Origin: Novosphingobium indicum | GTDB taxonomy: Bacteria; Pseudomonadota; Alphaproteobacteria; Sphingomonadales; Sphingomonadaceae | Assembly: GCF_014645195.1 (NCBI RefSeq) | Contig: NZ_BMLK01000003.1 | Coordinates: 220,010-284,009, forward strand | Direction of reading: 5' to 3' | DNA: 64,000 nucleotides | In this document: positions 16,671-28,375 of the stretch, one piece after another | Numbering within the stretch: the first letter of the stretch is position 1 | How the letters are laid out: every line of letters starts with the position of its first letter | Program-made: the position numbers and the translations under genes | Notes under the pieces: model-generated | What the model saw: only the letters and a program-made list of their open reading frames with translations | Databases searched by the model: none | Told to the model about the DNA's origin: nothing

Positions 16671-18481
16671 GCCGCGTCCTCCGCCGGGGGGGTGACAGTG
16701 ACGATCTGAAACATCCCCGCGTGCATGTGGTAGAGCAGGTGGCAGTGAAAGGCCCAGTCGCCCGGCTCGTTGGCAGTCAGGTCGAATTGCGCGCTGCCGC
16801 CTGGCTGGACGATCACCGTGTGCTTGCGCGGCTGGTGCGCTCCCTCCGATCCGTTGACCAGTTCGAAGAAGTGTCCGTGCAGGTGGATGGGGTGCGCCAT
16901 CATCGTGTCGTTGACGAGCCGCACGCGGACCCGTTCGTTGTTGGCGAAGCGGATCGGGTCGTCGCTTACCGCCGAGAACTTCCTGCCGTCGAACGACCAC
17001 ATGTAGCGTTCCATGTTGCCGGTAAGGTGCAGTTCGAGCAGGCGGGTGGGCACGCGGGTGTCGGGATTGGGCTCGAGCGCGACGAGCTTGCGGTAGTCGA
17101 GCGTGCGGTGATCGACCTTGTCGAGACCGATGCCCGGCTCGCCCATGCGGTCCACCGGGTTCATCGAGACCATGTCGATGCCCGGCCCCACCTTCACGTC
17201 GGGGGGAAGCAGAGATGTGTCGCGCATGGGCATGCCGGACATGTCCATGCCGCTGTCGTCGTCCATCGTCATGGCGCCGCCGGACTGCTCGTCCATGTCC
17301 ATGCCCTGATGGCCCATGGCGGCGTGATCCATCGCGCCATGGTCCATCTTCCCATGGTCCATATCGCCATGATCCATCTTGCCGTGGTTCATGCCCATGT
17401 CGGCCATCGTCAGCAGCGGCGGATCGCGCAGTGGGGGCACGGCAGCGCGCGCACCGGGTTGCGAAGCGAGCGTCGCCAGCGCCATGCCCGTGCGGTCCAT
17501 GGCCTCGGCGACGATGCTGTAGGCGGCACTCCGGCCGGGCTCCAGGATCACGTCGTAGGTTTCGGCGACGCCGATCTGGAATTCGTCGACCTCGACCGGC
17601 CGCACATTCTGTCCGTCGGCGGCGACAACCGTCATTGGCAGGCCGGGGATGCGCATGTTGAAGAAGGTCATCGCCGAGCCGTTGATGATGCGCAGGCGGA
17701 TACGCTCGCCGGGCCGGAACAGGAACTCCATGCCTTCCTGCGGTCCGCGTCCGTTGGCGAGGTAGGTATAGGTCGACCCGGTCACGTCCGAGATGTCGGT
17801 CGGCATCATCCGCATCTTGCCCCACATCCGCCGCTGGGCGCCGGTCAGCGGATAGCGGTCGGTCCAACTCGGGACCTGATAGTTGAAGTAATGCTCGCCC
17901 TTCTTGAGCTTATCGAAGATCGTGTGCGGGTGCATCGGCGTGAATTCGCTGAGCAGCAGCACATAATCGCGGTCGGCGGAAACCGGGTCCGGCCCGGCGG
18001 GATCGATCACCAGCGGGCCATAGTGGCCGGTCTGCTCCTGCAGCCCCGAATGGCTGTGCCACCAGTAGGTGCCCGATTGCCGGACCGGGAAGGTCGCGGT
18101 GAAATGGCCGCCGGCCGGAATGCCGGGAAAGCTGACGCCGGGTACGCCGTCCATCTGGAAGGGCACCAGCAACCCGTGCCAGTGGATCGAGGTTTCGGCA
18201 TCGAGCGTGTTGTGGATGTTCAGCGTCGCAGTCTGGCCTTCCTTGAGGCGGACGAGCGGCCCCGGCACGGTCCCGTTGACGGCGGTCGCGTGGCCGCGCC
18301 GGCCCTGCACCACGCGAGGCCCATGGCCGATAGTGAGGTTGATCGCGGCGCCGCCGACTTCATCGAATCCGGGGCGTATGGCCTTGTCGTGAAGGCTTGC
18401 CCCCAGCGCCCAGCGCGGCGCGGCGAAGGCCGATCCCGCAAGAGCCAGTCCGCCAAGAATGCCGCGCCTGTCCAGTTCCAC
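16667..18481 (-). CDS. copA: Copper resistance multicopper oxidase CopA
   Basis: 604 residues from a GTG at 18481. The N-terminus resembles a twin-arginine signal (LDRRGILGGLALAGSAFA). Three cupredoxin domains carry the copper ligands: HWHG (100-103), WWHSHSG, HPIHLHGHFF (530-539) and HCHLLYHMHAGM (579-590), which includes the type-1 Cys and axial Met. Between domains, around 360-418, is a Met/His-rich segment with repeated MDHG units, a probable Cu(I)-binding loop. The enzyme oxidises Cu(I) in the periplasm. Divergent from csoR across a promoter with a CsoR-type operator. Confidence 0.97.
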   Translation of the reverse strand: MELDRRGILGGLALAGSAFAAPRWALGASLHDKAIRPGFDEVGGAAINLTIGHGPRVVQGRRGHATAVNGTVPGPLVRLKEGQTATLNIHNTLDAETSIHWHGLLVPFQMDGVPGVSFPGIPAGGHFTATFPVRQSGTYWWHSHSGLQEQTGHYGPLVIDPAGPDPVSADRDYVLLLSEFTPMHPHTIFDKLKKGEHYFNYQVPSWTDRYPLTGAQRRMWGKMRMMPTDISDVTGSTYTYLANGRGPQEGMEFLFRPGERIRLRIINGSAMTFFNMRIPGLPMTVVAADGQNVRPVEVDEFQIGVAETYDVILEPGRSAAYSIVAEAMDRTGMALATLASQPGARAAVPPLRDPPLLTMADMGMNHGKMDHGDMDHGKMDHGAMDHAAMGHQGMDMDEQSGGAMTMDDDSGMDMSGMPMRDTSLLPPDVKVGPGIDMVSMNPVDRMGEPGIGLDKVDHRTLDYRKLVALEPNPDTRVPTRLLELHLTGNMERYMWSFDGRKFSAVSDDPIRFANNERVRVRLVNDTMMAHPIHLHGHFFELVNGSEGAHQPRKHTVIVQPGGSAQFDLTANEPGDWAFHCHLLYHMHAGMFQIVTVTPPAEDAA

Positions 18482-18492
18482 GATTCACCTGC

Positions 18493-18520
18493 TTGAAAAC
18501 TTTGCTGCCGCGTACATAAT
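18493..18520 (+). promoter_or_regulatory. Promoter of csoR
   Basis: TTGAAA (18493-18498) and CATAAT (18515-18520) are spaced by 16 bases and match sigma-70-type -35 and -10 boxes well. The CsoR operator starts at the next base, so a bound repressor would cover the transcription start. Confidence 0.6.
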
Positions 18521-18537
18521 ATACCCCCATAGGGTAT
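18521..18537. promoter_or_regulatory. CsoR-type copper operator
   Basis: ATACCCCCATAGGGTAT: inverted ATACCC/GGGTAT with a 5-base centre. Its complement ATACCCTATGGGGGTAT is almost the same as the known Bacillus subtilis CsoR operator (ATACCCTACGGGGGTAT). It lies between copA and csoR, so it probably represses both until Cu(I) binds CsoR. Confidence 0.8.
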
Positions 18538-18551
18538 TTCAAGGAGCACCT

Positions 18552-18827
18552 ATGAGCGAGGAGACGCGCAAGGCGACGGTGAACCGGCTCCGGCGGATCG
18601 AGGGGCAGGTGCGCGGGCTCGCGCAGATGGTCGAGGACGAGCGCTATTGCATCGATATTCTGCACCAGATCCAGGCGGTGAAATCGGCGCTCGGCAAAGT
18701 CGAAAGCGCGGTGCTCAAGGATCACGCCGCCTGCTGCGTGGCCGAGGCGATCCACTCGGGGGACATGAGCGAGCAGCAGCAGAAGTTCAGCGAACTGATC
18801 GAGCTATTTGAAAAAGTGAAGCGCTGA
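18552..18827 (+). CDS. csoR: CsoR family copper-sensing repressor
   Basis: 91 residues, ATG preceded by AAGGAG at 5-base spacing. The all-helical DUF156 fold is clear (VNRLRRIEGQVRGLAQMVED). Cys33, His58 and Cys62 have exactly the spacing (25 and 4 residues) of the Cu(I)-binding C-H-C triad of Mycobacterium tuberculosis CsoR, which argues for copper rather than Ni/Co (RcnR) or formaldehyde (FrmR). It binds the operator at its own promoter in the apo state. An upstream in-frame extension lacks coding character. Confidence 0.93.
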   Translation: MSEETRKATVNRLRRIEGQVRGLAQMVEDERYCIDILHQIQAVKSALGKVESAVLKDHAACCVAEAIHSGDMSEQQQKFSELIELFEKVKR

Positions 18828-18859
18828 GCCGCACAGAGGCCGCCTCAAACGCTCAAAGA

Positions 18860-18894
18860 AAAACCCCGCCCCGCGCTTGGCGGGACGGGGTTTT
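18860..18894. terminator. Bidirectional terminator between csoR and acnA
   Basis: Stem CCCCG...CGGGG (18864-18868 with 18886-18890) extended inwards by CCCGC/GCGGG after one mismatch, flanked by A-run on the left and TTTT on the right. It can end transcripts from both convergent genes. Confidence 0.8.
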
Positions 18895-18916
18895 CTGACC
18901 GTCAGGCTGGAGCGGT

Positions 18917-21601
<2,685 letters not shown>

Positions 21602-21733
21602 GGTGGGCAATTTCCCCTTCTTTATGGAGCTTGCCTAGCTGGCCCGGCGGTGCCCGGCCGTGCTGCAGCGCGACAAGCGGAATCGTCGGCTCGCCGATGC
21701 GCGTTACCGGCCCCGAGGTCAAGGGGGAGCGGC

Positions 21734-22636
21734 CTATACCAAAGTAGGAGGTCGGGCCTTTCGGGTTGCGATCCAGCACCCGATCACAATCAGGACCGCG
21801 CCTGCGAGCGTGGCCGCTTCCACCCTTTCGCCGAAGATCAGCCAGCCGAACAGCGCCGCCCAGAGGAAGCCGGTGTACTCGACGGGAACCAGCACCTGCG
21901 CCTCGGCGCGGGCATAGCCCCAGGACAGGAACAGCAGCGCGCAGGTCGCGAAAAAGGCGCCGGCGCCGATCATGCGCAGCGTGGCGGTGTCCGGCCAGAC
22001 CAGAAAAAACGGCGAAAATACGAGGAAAATCAGCGCGAGGATGCCGTTCTGGAACAGCGCGATCTCCACCGGGCCGGCCAGCAGCGCCTGCTTGCGCTGG
22101 AACACCAGATTGAGCGCGTAGAACATCGCCGAGCACAGGATCGCCGCCGTGCCCGCTATCGCCTCGTCCGAAAAGGCGCCCGCGCCGAAACGCCCGGCAC
22201 CGATCACCAGCACGCCGACGATCCCCAGCAGCGCGGCCACGATCGCCTGCGGACGAATTTTTTCGCCGAGCATCACCGCGGCGAAATATAACGCCACGAT
22301 CGGGGCGATGAACGAAATGGCGATGCCCTCGGCCAAGGGGATTCGCACCAGCCCGTAGAAGAACAGCACCGCCATGGCCGCCACGATCGCCGAGCGCTGG
22401 GCATGGACGATCAGGACATGGCGCCGGGGCAGGGGGCGGCCCGCCGCGAGCCAGACGGGTATCGTCAGCAGCGTGCCGAAGAGATTGCGCAGGAACAGCG
22501 CGGTCAGCACGCCCACGGCAATCGAGGCGCCCTTGATCGCGGCGTCCATCGCACTGAACGCGCCGATCCCCGCGACGACCGACAGGACCGGCAGCCACGA
22601 TGGCGGGGAGGCGGGTTCGGACGAGGGCGCGTGCAT
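21734..22636 (-). CDS. DMT-family (EamA) transporter
   Basis: 300 residues from the ATG at 22636 (MHAPSSEPASPPSWLPVLSV). Ten hydrophobic segments in two EamA repeats: FSAMDAAIKGASI near helix 1, LRNLFGTLLTIPVWLA, IPLAEGIAISFIAPIVALYF (the conserved repeat-1 motif) and VPVEYTGFLWAALFGWLIFG in repeat 2. Related RhaT/EamA carriers move small metabolites across the inner membrane; substrate unknown. Divergent from the L,D-transpeptidase gene. Confidence 0.88.
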   Translation of the reverse strand: MHAPSSEPASPPSWLPVLSVVAGIGAFSAMDAAIKGASIAVGVLTALFLRNLFGTLLTIPVWLAAGRPLPRRHVLIVHAQRSAIVAAMAVLFFYGLVRIPLAEGIAISFIAPIVALYFAAVMLGEKIRPQAIVAALLGIVGVLVIGAGRFGAGAFSDEAIAGTAAILCSAMFYALNLVFQRKQALLAGPVEIALFQNGILALIFLVFSPFFLVWPDTATLRMIGAGAFFATCALLFLSWGYARAEAQVLVPVEYTGFLWAALFGWLIFGERVEAATLAGAVLIVIGCWIATRKARPPTLV

Positions 22637-22805
22637 GGTGCCTTTGCGTCTCGCCCCGCGCGCAGTTGTGCGCAAGCAATTCATCGCAGCGACAGCACAA
22701 ATGCTTGAAGATGTCCCGGCAAAGGAGCAGATCGGAGCGTCCGCTGCGGATTGGCCCCGTTTGCAGGGACGTTTTCGAAAGCAAGGTAGGGCAGGCTTAA
22801 TCAAA

Positions 22806-24281
22806 ATGGCGAATTTCAGGCAGTTGAATGCCGGTGTGGTATCGGGTCTGGTGGCGTTCGGTCTCTCGGCGCAGCCGGTGCTGGCGCATAAGACCAAGAC
22901 GGAACTCCCCGAAAGCATCCTGCCGGAAACCGCGCCGACGGTACCGGCGACCAGCAAACCTGCGGCCAGATCGGAACCGGCTGCGGCACCTTCTGCGGTG
23001 CCCACGCAGGTGCCGGGTCGCACACCCGCTGCCCCTTCCACTTCCGAACCCCTGCCGGGCACCGTGCAGACGATTGCGGAACCGGTTGTGCAGGAACTGT
23101 TCCTGTCCGAACCGGTGATGTCCTGGTCGCTGGCGGATGCGCAGGACCTGCTTTCGACGATCGAGCTGATCGGCAAGGAAGGGCTGCTGCCCGCAGACTA
23201 CAAGCCCGCCGCGCTCAAGGCGGCGATTGCCGCGGGCGAAGGCGACGAACTCGATGCGCTCGCCAGCAAGACCTTCGGCTGGCTGATCGAGGACCTGCGC
23301 GACGGACGCACGCCGATGGAGGACCGCGTGCAGTGGTTCGCCGTCGATCCCGATCAGGACGACATGCCGACCGCCGAGATCATGGCGCAGGCCCTGTCCG
23401 AGCATGACGTGCCGGGCGTGGTCGACAAGCTGGCCCCGACCAATCCCGACTATGCCGCGCTCAAGGCCGAATACAACGCCACGCCAAGGGCCAACAAGGC
23501 GACGCGCGCGCTGATCCAGGCGAACATGGACCGCTGGCGCTGGCTGCGCCGCGATCTGGGCGACGTCTACCTGATGACCAACGTGCCCGAGTTCCAGCTG
23601 CGTCTGGTGGTCAAGAACAAGATCATCCGCACTTACAAGACGGTGGTCGGCAAGCCCGGCCGCACGGCGACGCCGCAGCTTGCCGAGACGGTTTCGGGCG
23701 TGGTCTTCAACCCGACCTGGACGGTTCCGCAGTCGATCGTGAAGGGCGAGGGGCTGGGCGCCAAAGTGCTGAACAATCCCGCCTGGGCGCGCAATGCAGG
23801 CTACAAGGCGACCAAGGCGGCGGACGGCACGGTCTATGTGGTCCAGCAGCCGGGGCCGACCAATTCGCTCGGCCTGATGAAGATCGACATGCCCAATCCG
23901 CATGCGATCTATCTGCACGACACGCCCTCCAAGCAGTACTTCGACCGCGATGTGCGCGCCTTCTCGCACGGGTGCATTCGCACCGAACGCGCGGTGGAGC
24001 TTGGCATGACCATGGCGATCCTCGGCGCGCAGATGCCCGCCGCCGAAGCCGCCGATATCTCGCGCTCGGGCAAGTACACCAAGGTCGAGATGACGCGGAC
24101 GTTCCCGGTCTACCTGACCTACTTCACCTATGCCCGCTCGATCGACGGCGACCTCAAGGCCTTCGGCGACATCTATGATCGCGACAAGCCGGTGCTCGAC
24201 AGCTTCACGCAGCCGCGCGAACTGAAAACCACCCAGCGCAAGAGCGACGAGGAAGTGATCCAGCTGGACAATCCGCTGTGA
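22806..24281 (+). CDS. L,D-transpeptidase, YcbB/LdtD-like
   Basis: 491 residues starting MANFRQLNAGVVSGLVAFGL, a signal sequence, then a Pro/Ala-rich linker (~35-85). A scaffold region (LSTIELIGKEGLLPADYKPA, WLIEDLRDGRTPMED) precedes the YkuD domain with PTWTVPQSIVKGE and the catalytic motif FSHGCIRTERAVEL (Cys390, with His upstream in HDTPSKQYF). These enzymes form 3-3 peptidoglycan crosslinks or attach proteins to the wall, and resist most beta-lactams. A frame open further upstream is antisense to the EamA gene and is not used. Confidence 0.93.
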   Translation: MANFRQLNAGVVSGLVAFGLSAQPVLAHKTKTELPESILPETAPTVPATSKPAARSEPAAAPSAVPTQVPGRTPAAPSTSEPLPGTVQTIAEPVVQELFLSEPVMSWSLADAQDLLSTIELIGKEGLLPADYKPAALKAAIAAGEGDELDALASKTFGWLIEDLRDGRTPMEDRVQWFAVDPDQDDMPTAEIMAQALSEHDVPGVVDKLAPTNPDYAALKAEYNATPRANKATRALIQANMDRWRWLRRDLGDVYLMTNVPEFQLRLVVKNKIIRTYKTVVGKPGRTATPQLAETVSGVVFNPTWTVPQSIVKGEGLGAKVLNNPAWARNAGYKATKAADGTVYVVQQPGPTNSLGLMKIDMPNPHAIYLHDTPSKQYFDRDVRAFSHGCIRTERAVELGMTMAILGAQMPAAEAADISRSGKYTKVEMTRTFPVYLTYFTYARSIDGDLKAFGDIYDRDKPVLDSFTQPRELKTTQRKSDEEVIQLDNPL

Positions 24282-24339
24282 CCCGCCGGCCTTCCTTTTC
24301 GAAGGAAGGTGCCCTCGTGGAGAATACCCGCTAACCCCT

Positions 24340-24421
24340 CGTCATTGCGAGGGCCGCAGGCCCGCGGCAATCCAGGGCGGTTTTGGTTGCTCTGGATTGC
24401 TTCGCGACGCTCGCAATGACG
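24340..24421. repeat. Fold-back intergenic repeat (82 bp)
   Basis: Ends are CGTCATTGCGAG (24340-24351) and CTCGCAATGACG (24410-24421), a perfect 12-bp inverted repeat, with an inner pair GCAATCCAG/CTGGATTGC. It would form one long hairpin. Such CGTCATTGCGAG elements occur in many sphingomonad intergenic regions. No coding content. Confidence 0.75.
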
Positions 24422-24548
24422 AAGTTGAAACATATCTCGCGGTCGACAACCTGTACCGCATCGGCGATTGCGCGGGCCCGCGCCCTTGCGCGCCGCGCGC
24501 CCGCGCCCCACGTAGCAGGCAAGCCCACCGCCAAACCAGAGGACGCCC

Positions 24549-24830
24549 ATGACCGAGAAACCCGACAGCCGCATCCAGAGCGCGACGTCGCGGGTCATCG
24601 AACTGGAAGCCGAACTCGAGGCATCGGGAAGCGCGACTACCGAGGAAGCGGCACTGGCGCGGGCAAAGGAAATCCTCCACGCCTGGGTGGACAGCGTCAC
24701 CGCCGTCGTCGCGACACCGGGCGTGGGCCGCGCCACGCTGATCCACAAGGACGGCACGGAGTCGCGCATCGCTTCGCCCGACCTGCCGTTCAAGCTGGCG
24801 GTGCCGGTGAACTTTGCGAAGCGGGATTGA
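24549..24830 (+). CDS. Hypothetical small protein
   Basis: 93 residues: MTEKPDSRIQSATSRVIELE, an alpha-helical, acidic N-terminal half (ELEASGSATTEEAALARAKE), then AWVDSVTAVVATPGVGRATL and a predicted beta-rich end. Coding-like codon use. I recognise no family. It stands alone between two repeat elements, transcribed in the same direction as the L,D-transpeptidase gene 267 bases upstream. Confidence 0.6.
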   Translation: MTEKPDSRIQSATSRVIELEAELEASGSATTEEAALARAKEILHAWVDSVTAVVATPGVGRATLIHKDGTESRIASPDLPFKLAVPVNFAKRD

Positions 24831-24873
24831 GTGCGCGGATAGCGTTCAAGCATGCCCCGATTCCAGCCGCACC

Positions 24874-24899
24874 GCTCATCCTGAGCTTGTCGAAGGATG
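24874..24899. repeat. REP-like unit, copy 1
   Basis: 26 bases (GCTCATCCTGAGCTTGTCGA, then AGGATG) identical to 35195-35220 elsewhere in the window. It is a single arm here, without the inverted partner seen at the second copy. Confidence 0.65.
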
Positions 24900-25112
24900 G
24901 ATGGTCACCCCGTGCGGCAGAGGGCTAAGGGTGAGGGCATAACATTTATGGCGGCTTTTGGGACGCTCGCGCAGGCCGTTTGATGACCGGAATGTCGGGG
25001 GGAGCGGACATTCGCCTTCCGGACGCGAACGGCAATTAGGGGTGGGAAGCGGTCTTTCCGATGACGGCTACAGAAGATAGATAAGCGGGCAGGTAATGCA
25101 TGCTTGGGGAGA

Positions 25113-25820
25113 ATGAGGTTGCGGGGGATCGCCAAGCTCTTTGGGGCATTCAAGCCGCACGGGCAATCCGTCCTTGGACAGCAAATCAGTTCCACACTAT
25201 GTCTTGGTATGGTTTTGCCGCCTTCGTTCGAATTACTTTTCCAGTGGATCGAGGCTAGGCGATGCTTTGTAGATGCGCCAGGCGGCAGGATTGGCTTCCT
25301 CTTTCCTGAAGCTGAAATGAAGCGAGGCTGGACTGATCATGGGCGACCGGGGGGCACCGACATTGAGTTCGCCGCGGAAGGAAATGCAAACTTAAGATAT
25401 TGGTTTAAGGCAGCAAACCCTGATGTTATGAGTCGGCTCTGCGTTTTCGCCAAGTCGGGCGGTGACGGTTCTATGGCCGCATTCTGGTTAGCCGAAGATG
25501 GTACTCAGAAAATTGTCCATCTGGGTTCTGGATCGGGGTCTGTAACACTCTGCATTCTTGCCGAAGACCCAGTGGATTTTCTAAGGCTGCTGGCCATCGG
25601 ATATGATGAGATTTGTTGGGGCGACGCCTATTCCGAACCGCCGAATGCCAACGGTGAGTTTATCGTTGAGCCCAATTTTGCTTTTAGAAATTGGATAGTG
25701 GACACGTTTCACACCACCATCCCGACTCAGGCCACCGAGATAGTTCGCCACCCGGCATCAATGGACGACGAGCATTCTGAGGACGCCTTCTGGCAGTGGG
25801 TGAGGAAGCACATTTGGTGA
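25113..25820 (+). CDS. SMI1/KNR4 (SUKH)-like protein
   Basis: 235 residues if the ATG at 25113 is used; ATG at 25209 (MVLPPSFELLFQWIEAR) is a good alternative giving 203. The pattern LPPSFELLFQW, RLCVFAKSGGDGSMAAFWLA, IVHLGSGSGSVTLCILAEDP and DFLRLLAIGYDEICW resembles the SUKH superfamily, often immunity proteins of toxin systems. No toxin is visible nearby. GC content is clearly lower than in neighbours, which suggests acquisition. Similar AGCGGACATT sequences flank it at about 25001 and 26022. Confidence 0.55.
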   Translation: MRLRGIAKLFGAFKPHGQSVLGQQISSTLCLGMVLPPSFELLFQWIEARRCFVDAPGGRIGFLFPEAEMKRGWTDHGRPGGTDIEFAAEGNANLRYWFKAANPDVMSRLCVFAKSGGDGSMAAFWLAEDGTQKIVHLGSGSGSVTLCILAEDPVDFLRLLAIGYDEICWGDAYSEPPNANGEFIVEPNFAFRNWIVDTFHTTIPTQATEIVRHPASMDDEHSEDAFWQWVRKHIW

Positions 25821-26032
25821 ACGACTTCTTTGAGGGGCTCGATGTCGTCGAGCGAATGACCTGCAGGGGCGTGTGCTGCCATTAAGCAAAGCGGCAGTAA
25901 TGTCGGCGCGGCCGGTCAGGCTGCTTCCCGGTTAAAATGCTGAAATGCTGCCCTTCTGGTGAACGTTCGACCGCTGTCGGCACCGCGCAAACTTGCGCTG
26001 GACGACAGCGAAGTCGGGGTGAGCGGACATTG
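25821..26032. other. Degraded intergenic region with repeated motif
   Basis: No gene seen. It contains GGTGAGCGGACATT at its right end, matching GGGAGCGGACATT left of the SUKH-like gene; related GCCGACATT sequences lie near 26330 and 29304. Probably an old repeat or scar. Confidence 0.35.
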
Positions 26033-26236
26033 CTAGTCGTCAATTTCTACACGCATGCAGGCTTGAAAGATGCGCGTGTCGCCTTCCTCGCGATGCCAAA
26101 TCTCGACTACGCTGTAGTAGTTGAAATAGCCTCCCATTTCCTTGGAAACGGTCTCGCCGACGCGCGGTAAGAACGTGAACTCTCCTTCAAAAAGGGGCTT
26201 CATCTCGTCCTTCTCGTAAACTTCGACTTTCGGCAT
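26033..26236 (-). CDS. Hypothetical small protein
   Basis: 67 residues from the ATG at 26236, preceded by GAGGAGAAAGCC (good Shine-Dalgarno). The sequence MPKVEVYEKDEMKPLFEGEF, FLPRVGETVSKEMGGYFNYY, EIWHREEGDTRIFQACMRVE looks like a compact beta protein. No family recognised. Lower GC than neighbours. Further upstream in-frame codons lack coding character. Confidence 0.55.
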   Translation of the reverse strand: MPKVEVYEKDEMKPLFEGEFTFLPRVGETVSKEMGGYFNYYSVVEIWHREEGDTRIFQACMRVEIDD

Positions 26237-26373
26237 GGCTTTCTCCTCATGCCGTTCTGGGACAACCGTTCGACGTCCGCAATGTCGGCGTATCCGGAAA
26301 GGCAGCTTTTGCTTCAGACCGTGAATTTGCCGACATTCCACAAAGCCGCGAACTAATCCCGGTCACCCCCTCT

Positions 26374-28191
26374 TCAAAACTGCCGGATCACATACAGGAA
26401 CTCCTCGCCGTAGGTGTCCAGCTTGCGCGCGCCCACGCCGCTGATTTCGCCCAGCTCGGCCAGCGACGAAGGCCGGGCCTGCGCCATTTCGCGCAAGGTG
26501 GAATCGTGGAAGATCACGTAGGGTGGAACGCCTGCGTCCTTGGCAAGGTCGCGGCGCAGTTCGCGCAGGGCGTCGAACAGTGGATCGCCGACCGGGTTGG
26601 CGCCGCCGTCTGCGCTGCCCCGGCGGCGGCGTTCCTTCTTGGGCGGGCGCACGATCATCATCGCCGCATCGCCTTTCAGCAGCGCGCGGGCATCGCCGCC
26701 CAGCGCCAGTCCGCCGTGATCGGTGGGCACGAGGCTGCCGCGGGCCTGCAAGGCGCGCGAGACGGCCTTGAGCAGCGGCTTTTCCTCCTCGCGCAGGATG
26801 CCGAAGACCGAGAGCTGGTCGTGCCCGCGCTGGAGCACGCGGTCGTCGCTCACGCCCGAGAGCACCTTTTCGAGGTGGCTGAGGCCGTAGCTCTGGCCGG
26901 TGCGGTAGACAGCGGATAGCAACTTCTGCGCGATTGTCGTCGCGTCGATCACGTCGGCCGGTTCGAGGCAGTTGTCGCAGTTGCCGCACCTGGCGGGCGG
27001 TTCCTCGCCGAAATGGCGCAGCAGCACGGCGCGGCGGCAATCGGCGGTCTCGACGAGGCCGGCCAGCGATTCGAGCCGCTGGCGCTCGCTCTGCTGGCGG
27101 TGCTCCTCGACTTCGGCCAGGCGCTGGCGGGCGCGGGCGAAATCGTCGGCGCCCCAGAACATGACCGCCACCGAAGGATCGCCGTCGCGCCCGGCGCGGC
27201 CGGTCTCCTGATAATAAGCCTCGATCGACTTGGGGATGCCCGCATGGGCGACGAAGCGCACGTCGGGCTTGTCGATGCCCATGCCGAAAGCGACGGTGGC
27301 GACCATCACCATGTCCTCGCTGGCGACGAATTCCGCCTGATTGCGCGCGCGGACCTCGGGCGCGAGCCCGGCGTGATAGGGCAGCACGCGGCGGCCCGTC
27401 GCACTGGCAAGCTTCTCGGCCAGTTGCTCGACCCGCGCGCGGGTGGGCGCATAGACGATGCCGGGGCCGGGGTTGTCGTCGAGCACGGCCCTGATCTGGT
27501 GCATCACGCTTTCGCGCGGGCGGATGGTGTAGCGGATGTTCGGGCGGTCGAACCCCGCGACGATCAGCCCGTCCTCGGGAATGCCGAGCTGGGCGAGGAT
27601 GTCGGTGCGCGTGTGGTGATCGGCGGTCGCCGTCAGCGCGAGGCGCGGGACCTGCGGGAAGGCGTCGAGCAGCGGGCGCAGCAGGCGGTAGTCGGGGCGG
27701 AAATCGTGCCCCCATTCGGAAACGCAGTGCGCCTCGTCGATGGCGAAGAGCGCGATGCGCGCCTGCGAGAGCATGTCGCGGAACTGCGGCTGGCTGGCGC
27801 GTTCGGGGGCGACGTAGAGCAGGTCCAGTTCGCCCGCGCGAAAGCGGGCCATGGTCTCGCCGCGGTTCTCGTCGACGCTGGTCAGCGTGGCGGCGCGGAT
27901 GCCGTTGGCGCTCGCCGAGCGCAGCTGGTCGTGCATCAGCGCGATCAGCGGCGAGACGACGATGCAGGTGCCTTCGAGCAGGACGGCGGGAAGCTGGTAG
28001 GTGAGCGACTTGCCCGCGCCCGTCGGCATGACCGCAAGGGTGGAGTGGCCGTGGAGCACACGCTCGACCACCTGATCCTGCACGCCGCGAAAATGGGTGA
28101 AGCCGAAGACGTCGTGCAGCGCCTGCGATACCGCTTCGGGCGAGGGCGGTTCTGCCGGTGGGAAGTCGAACGCGGGCGCGAAGGCGTCCAT
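26374..28191 (-). CDS. recQ: ATP-dependent DNA helicase RecQ
   Basis: 605 residues from the ATG at 28191, preceded by GAGGA at 7 bases; a GTG at 28245 would add 18 coding-looking residues. Helicase motifs: VMPTGAGKSLTYQLPA (Walker A), IDEAHCVSEWGHDFRPDY (DEAH plus aromatic loop), QETGRAGRDG (motif VI). The zinc-binding cysteines are in CRRAVLLRHFG and CGNCDNC, followed by winged-helix and C-terminal HRDC (ISGVGARKLDTYGEEFLYVI). RecQ unwinds 3'-5' in recombination repair. Divergent from the SDR gene. Confidence 0.95.
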   Translation of the reverse strand: MDAFAPAFDFPPAEPPSPEAVSQALHDVFGFTHFRGVQDQVVERVLHGHSTLAVMPTGAGKSLTYQLPAVLLEGTCIVVSPLIALMHDQLRSASANGIRAATLTSVDENRGETMARFRAGELDLLYVAPERASQPQFRDMLSQARIALFAIDEAHCVSEWGHDFRPDYRLLRPLLDAFPQVPRLALTATADHHTRTDILAQLGIPEDGLIVAGFDRPNIRYTIRPRESVMHQIRAVLDDNPGPGIVYAPTRARVEQLAEKLASATGRRVLPYHAGLAPEVRARNQAEFVASEDMVMVATVAFGMGIDKPDVRFVAHAGIPKSIEAYYQETGRAGRDGDPSVAVMFWGADDFARARQRLAEVEEHRQQSERQRLESLAGLVETADCRRAVLLRHFGEEPPARCGNCDNCLEPADVIDATTIAQKLLSAVYRTGQSYGLSHLEKVLSGVSDDRVLQRGHDQLSVFGILREEEKPLLKAVSRALQARGSLVPTDHGGLALGGDARALLKGDAAMMIVRPPKKERRRRGSADGGANPVGDPLFDALRELRRDLAKDAGVPPYVIFHDSTLREMAQARPSSLAELGEISGVGARKLDTYGEEFLYVIRQF

Positions 28192-28375
28192 CCCCGCATC
28201 CTCGGCATAGAACGTCGTCTCGAAAGGCCAGTCATCCTCAGTCACAATGCTGTTATGGCAGAGCGGCCCCGCCCCGGAAACCGTCAAGCCGATGGTTTCC
28301 TCCGTTTCCGGACGGAGGGCTTGCCGGATGCACGGAAAAGCGGCGAATGCGAGACGCAGGACAGGAGTGAAAGCA

